64,000 nt of DNA from assembly GCF_019801965.1 (NCBI RefSeq), contig NZ_JAHVIA010000001.1, positions 620,001 through 684,000 on the forward strand, in the 5' to 3' direction. Position 1 is the first letter of the stretch; the number at the start of each line of letters is the position of its first letter. This document shows, one piece after another, positions 60,753 through 64,000 of the stretch. Below the pieces are notes generated by a model. That model did no database searches, was not told where the DNA came from, and was given only the letters and a program-made list of their open reading frames with translations. Position numbers and translations under genes: made by a program. Source of the stretch: Salipiger bermudensis (GTDB lineage: Bacteria; Pseudomonadota; Alphaproteobacteria; Rhodobacterales; Rhodobacteraceae).

Positions 60753-61319
60753 TCAGAGGGGCCTTACCTCGTCACGGTCCGCCTGCGGCAGCGCGGCACA
60801 GAGTTCGCGCACCGTCTTGCCCAGCAACGGATGGCGCCAGTCGGGGGCCACGTCGCAGAGCGGAACAAGCACGAAAGCGCGCTCGTGCATGCGCGGATGG
60901 GGGAGAATCAGTTGTTCCGGAGCCCGCGTTTTCTGCTCCTCCAGAGGCAGCATGCGCCACGTTTTCTGAGAAGCAGCATCAGGCAATACTACCTGACCGT
61001 GCGCGATCAAGTCCAAATCGAGACTTCTGCTACCCCATCTCTGCTGGCGCTCGCGGCCGAATTTCCGCTCGATTCTATGCAGTAGCGCAAGCGTATCGGC
61101 AGCCGAAAACTCGCCCGAAGATACCAGACAGGCGTTCACATAGTCGGGGCCTGCCCCCGCAGGAAAACAAGGGGTTGCGTAGAACCGGCTGACCTGGGCG
61201 ACCACCTCTCCCGCCGCGGACAATTCCTTGATCGCAGCGTGGAGCGTTTCCGCTGGAGAACCAATCGCGGACGATAGGTTCGCGCCGAGTGCAATCAACT
61301 TTTCTTGTTCCACTGCCAC
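60753..61319 (-). CDS. folK: 2-amino-4-hydroxy-6-hydroxymethyldihydropteridine diphosphokinase FolK (GTG start)
   Basis: FolK transfers pyrophosphate from ATP to hydroxymethyl-dihydropterin in folate synthesis. The 188-residue product has LIALGANLSSAIGSPAETL, the active-site RWGSRSLDLDLIAHG (usual form R-W-G-P-R-x-LDLDLL) and LPHPRMHERAFVLVPL. GTG at 61319 follows AAGGA and gives the family length; the upstream extension is AT-richer and has no similarity to FolK. It is divergent from the NYN gene. Confidence 0.9.
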   Translation of the reverse strand: MAVEQEKLIALGANLSSAIGSPAETLHAAIKELSAAGEVVAQVSRFYATPCFPAGAGPDYVNACLVSSGEFSAADTLALLHRIERKFGRERQQRWGSRSLDLDLIAHGQVVLPDAASQKTWRMLPLEEQKTRAPEQLILPHPRMHERAFVLVPLCDVAPDWRHPLLGKTVRELCAALPQADRDEVRPL

Positions 61320-61455
61320 CGTTACGCTATCCTTCGGGAGTATGTCTTGCGGCTTGAACCGCTGATTGAATACCTTAATCTTTGTACTTCGGGTGCGCCA
61401 ACCCACTCACACACACTCACGGACCAGGCGCGCTCTATTGCTGAAAGGACATTTG

Positions 61456-62031
61456 ATGTTTTACAAAGACGAACGGCTCGCGCTGTTCATAGACGGGTCG
61501 AACCTGTATGCCGCCGCCAAAGCGCTCGGCTTTGACATCGACTACAAGCTCCTTCGACAGGAATTTGTACGCCGCGGCAAGATGGTTCGTGCCTTCTATT
61601 ACACAGCCCTTCTGGAAAACGACGAGTACTCGCCGATCCGCCCGCTCGTGGATTGGCTGCACTACAACGGCTTCACCATGGTGACCAAGCCGGCGAAGGA
61701 ATACACCGACAGCCAGGGCCGCCGTAAGGTCAAGGGCAACATGGACATCGAGCTCACCGTCGATGCCATGGAGCTTGCACCGCGCGTCGACCACATCGTG
61801 CTGTTCTCCGGTGACGGGGATTTCCGCCCGCTCGTGGAAAGCCTGCAGCGCCAAGGCGTGCGCGTCTCGGTGGTTTCGACCATTCGCAGCCAGCCTCCGA
61901 TGATCGCCGACGAACTGCGCCGCCAGGCCGACAACTTCATCGAGCTCGACGAGCTTCGCGAAGTCATCGGCCGCCCGCCGCGCGAGCAGCAGGCGGAGCG
62001 CAACTTCGAGGTCGCCAGCAACGGCAACTGA
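61456..62031 (+). CDS. NYN-domain (LabA/DUF88-like) putative RNase
   Basis: The 191-residue protein has the PIN-like NYN acidic set: D13 in FIDGSNLY, NMDIELTVDAM and FSGDGDFRPLV. Such proteins are predicted metal-dependent ribonucleases. AAAGGA lies seven bases before the ATG at 61456. It is divergent from folK; this pairing recurs in Rhodobacteraceae. Target RNA unknown. Confidence 0.87.
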   Translation: MFYKDERLALFIDGSNLYAAAKALGFDIDYKLLRQEFVRRGKMVRAFYYTALLENDEYSPIRPLVDWLHYNGFTMVTKPAKEYTDSQGRRKVKGNMDIELTVDAMELAPRVDHIVLFSGDGDFRPLVESLQRQGVRVSVVSTIRSQPPMIADELRRQADNFIELDELREVIGRPPREQQAERNFEVASNGN

Positions 62032-62070
62032 TCGTGAACGCGGGACTTTCGGGGAAGAGGCCCCGCGATC

Positions 62071-62520
62071 ATGCTGGCTGAAGCCGCCGCGCTTGGCGGC
62101 CTGTTCCTGGCAGCGTTCGGCGCAGCCACGATCCTGCCCTTCCAGTCGGAGGTGGTCTTTGTTGGGATGCAGCTCGGGAACGCGGCACCCCTGGCAATGA
62201 TCGTGCTGGTGGCCAGCGTCGGGAACGTCCTCGGCGCGGTGTTCAACTACGTGCTCGGCCTGTGGCTCGAACATTACCGGCACCGGCGCTGGTTTCCGGT
62301 CAGCGAGGCCCAGCTCGACCGCGCGCAGCGTCTTTACGCGCGCTGGGGCGTCTGGACCCTTCTGCTGAGCTGGGCGCCGCTGGGCGATGCCTTCACCGTC
62401 ATCGCCGGCGTGATGCGGACTCATTGGGCGGTATTCCTCGCCCTCGTCACCATCGCCAAGACCGGCCGCTACATGGTGCTGGCCTGGGCCACCGCGGCAA
62501 CGATGGGCGGCGCAGCCTGA
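62071..62520 (+). CDS. YqaA-type (small DedA/VTT-related) membrane protein
   Basis: The 149-residue protein has three to four membrane helices and the YqaA pattern: SEVVFVGMQLG, VGNVLGAVFNYVLGLWLE and LSWAPLGDAFTVIAGVMR. The family is a short relative of DedA with possible lipid-transport function. It follows the NYN gene by 39 bases on the same strand. Confidence 0.82.
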   Translation: MLAEAAALGGLFLAAFGAATILPFQSEVVFVGMQLGNAAPLAMIVLVASVGNVLGAVFNYVLGLWLEHYRHRRWFPVSEAQLDRAQRLYARWGVWTLLLSWAPLGDAFTVIAGVMRTHWAVFLALVTIAKTGRYMVLAWATAATMGGAA

Positions 62521-62554
62521 GCCCGCCTGACCAAACGCGGCCTCTGCGCGGGCG

Positions 62555-63022
62555 CTACTGGTAGACCGAGGCGCGGGCGTTGATGTCGTTGTGGATCTCG
62601 ACCACCTCGTCCGGCCAGGTGCTCTTGATATAGGCCATCACGTCGAGGATCTCGTCCTCGCTGAGGATCTCGCCGAACCCCAACATGTTGGAGCGGTAAT
62701 CGCCACCGATCATCGCCTCGGTGCCGTGGGTGACGATGGCCAGGAGCTGCGCATCGGGATGGTGCCAGGTGTGGCCGGTGGAATCGTGCGGCGGCGCCGG
62801 CAGGAAGCCGTCGGCATCGCGCTCCTTCCAGTCCGGCTGGCCCTCTAGCTGCGCGCCGTGGCAGGCGGCGCAATTCACGGCATAGAGCCTCTCGCCATTC
62901 GCGACCCGCTCGGCATCAGTATAGGGAAACAGGCCCGGCACCGGCTCCGCCGCCATCTGGGCCAGCGCCCAGCCGCCTGCCAGCAGCGCCGCCGCCCCCA
63001 CACCGATCGCAATCCGCTTCAT
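62555..63022 (-). CDS. c-type cytochrome, monoheme, exported
   Basis: The 155-residue protein has a signal or anchor segment (1-22) and one heme site CAACH (51-55) with a likely Met ligand in RSNMLGFGE. The [12 protein letters not shown] segment is characteristic of a cytochrome group seen near copper and sulfur-oxidation genes, but no partner is adjacent. The start at 63022 follows GAGGACGAG. It is divergent from ispH (134 bases). Confidence 0.87.
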   Translation of the reverse strand: MKRIAIGVGAAALLAGGWALAQMAAEPVPGLFPYTDAERVANGERLYAVNCAACHGAQLEGQPDWKERDADGFLPAPPHDSTGHTWHHPDAQLLAIVTHGTEAMIGGDYRSNMLGFGEILSEDEILDVMAYIKSTWPDEVVEIHNDINARASVYQ

Positions 63023-63156
63023 CTCGTCCTCCCCGTCGCGCCGCGCAACTATTCCGCCAGCCCCCGCTACCATCAAGTCACAGCTTCGTCAGGCTTGCCG
63101 AAGGGGTCGACGGCAGCGCCCGCAGGCATTACCTCGGAGAGGAACAGGAGACGCCA

Positions 63157-64000
63157 ATGAAGAATCCGCTCATCCTCTACCTCGCCGCCCCGCGCGGCTT
63201 CTGCGCCGGTGTCGACCGGGCGATCAAGATCGTCGAGATGGCGCTCGAGAAATGGGGCGCGCCGGTCTACGTGCGGCACGAGATCGTGCACAACAAGTTC
63301 GTCGTCGACGGGCTGCGCGACAAGGGCGCGGTCTTCGTCGAGGAGCTCGAGGACTGCCCGCCGGACCGTCCGGTGATCTTCTCGGCCCACGGCGTGCCCA
63401 AGGCCGTCCCGGCCGAGGCGGCGCGGCGCGAGATGGTCTATGTCGATGCCACCTGCCCGCTGGTCTCCAAGGTCCATATCGAGGCCGCGCGGCACCACGA
63501 GAACGGCCTTCAGATGATCATGATCGGCCATGCCGGCCACCCCGAGACCATCGGCACCATGGGTCAGCTGCCCGAGGGTGAGGTCCTGCTGGTCGAAACC
63601 GTCGAGGATGTCGGCCATGTCGAGGTGCGCGATCCCGCGCAACTGGCCTTCGTGACCCAGACCACGCTCTCGGTCGATGACACGATCGACATCGTCGCTG
63701 CGCTGAAGGCGCGCTTCCCGGCCATCGTCGGCCCGCACAAGGAAGACATCTGCTACGCCACCACCAACCGCCAGGAAGCAGTCAAGGCCATCGCCCCCGA
63801 TTGCGACGCGCTGCTGGTGGTGGGCGCACCGAACTCGTCGAACTCGAAGCGGCTGGTCGAGGTCGCCCGCAAGGCCGGCTGCAGCTACGCACAGCTGGTG
63901 CAGCGCGCCGAGAACATCGACTGGCGCGCGCTCGAGGGGATCTCCTCGGTCGGCGTCACCGCCGGCGCCTCCGCCCCCGAGGTGCTGATCGACGAGGTGA
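63157..64000 (+). CDS. ispH: 4-hydroxy-3-methylbut-2-enyl diphosphate reductase IspH (cut by window end)
   Basis: IspH makes IPP and DMAPP at the end of the MEP isoprenoid pathway with a 4Fe-4S cluster. About 281 residues are visible, without a stop, so the gene continues past the edge. The three cluster cysteines are C16 in [11 protein letters not shown]99 in [11 protein letters not shown] and C198 in [18 protein letters not shown] and SSNSKRL are also present. AGGAG precedes the ATG. About 35 residues should be missing. Confidence 0.95.
   Translation, partial: MKNPLILYLAAPRGFCAGVDRAIKIVEMALEKWGAPVYVRHEIVHNKFVVDGLRDKGAVFVEELEDCPPDRPVIFSAHGVPKAVPAEAARREMVYVDATCPLVSKVHIEAARHHENGLQMIMIGHAGHPETIGTMGQLPEGEVLLVETVEDVGHVEVRDPAQLAFVTQTTLSVDDTIDIVAALKARFPAIVGPHKEDICYATTNRQEAVKAIAPDCDALLVVGAPNSSNSKRLVEVARKAGCSYAQLVQRAENIDWRALEGISSVGVTAGASAPEVLIDEV

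Overview
The window is a dense, GC-rich stretch of bacterial chromosome. Almost every gene reads as Rhodobacteraceae (Roseobacter-group alphaproteobacterium): the IalB-family protein, the twin-TM HIG1 protein beside a PduO-type adenosyltransferase, the DUF2125 and DUF1028 proteins, a rhizobial-type asparaginase, the folK-rpoZ-rel-DUF2062 order, etfBA, and the intergenic repeats. I see no tRNA, rRNA, CRISPR array, integrase, transposase or phage gene. It looks like core chromosome with accessory catabolic and transport cassettes.

Layout. 1-7.4 kb: the edge of a Tat-exported protein gene, nadD, ettA, a folded intergenic element, a 60-aa basic protein, a cold-shock gene, a CDP-alcohol phosphatidyltransferase, and a molybdate locus (ModE-like regulator, palindromic operator, modABC). 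7.5-10.75 kb: a four-gene, mostly overlapping envelope operon (LpxH-like phosphoesterase, GT21 glycosyltransferase, DedA-like protein, GT2 glycosyltransferase). 10.76-20.86 kb: a nine-gene minus-strand cluster (potABCD-type polyamine importer, nitrilase, class III aminotransferase, Rieske oxygenase, DUF1028, ArgE-like deacetylase) with a divergent LuxR-type regulator and palindromes between them. 20.9-31 kb: ialB-like, asparaginase, serB, a MotA/ExbB-like plus MotB/OmpA-like motor pair with a very long coiled coil, chaC-like, DUF2125, pduO, HIG1, an SDR and an SH3 protein.

31-38.6 kb: parC, a DUF898 membrane protein with an M48 protease, etfBA, and an FMN reductase. 38.8-41.3 kb: a KpsE/KpsT-like polysaccharide export pair lacking its permease. 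41.5-44.3 kb: an ArsR regulator with an ArsP/YraQ-like permease, divergent from a uracil-DNA-glycosylase-like gene and an SseB-like gene, with a duplicated operator between them. 44.3-56.3 kb: a P1 peptidase, an SDR and an aldehyde dehydrogenase downstream of a dipeptide-type ABC transporter, a NUDIX hydrolase, a stand-alone PhnM-like amidohydrolase, panCB, and the substrate-binding protein. 56.5-64 kb: an EamA exporter, DUF2062, rel, rpoZ, folK, a NYN-domain protein, a YqaA-type membrane protein, a c-type cytochrome and the start of ispH.

The most interesting leads are the uncharacterised motor-like pair, the CntA-type Rieske oxygenase embedded in a polyamine locus, the envelope glycolipid operon, the folded element at 2808-2920, and a roseobacter intergenic repeat that has become the coded N-terminus of an ABC ATPase. 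Functions are assigned from recognisable motifs and gene context only; no search was run.
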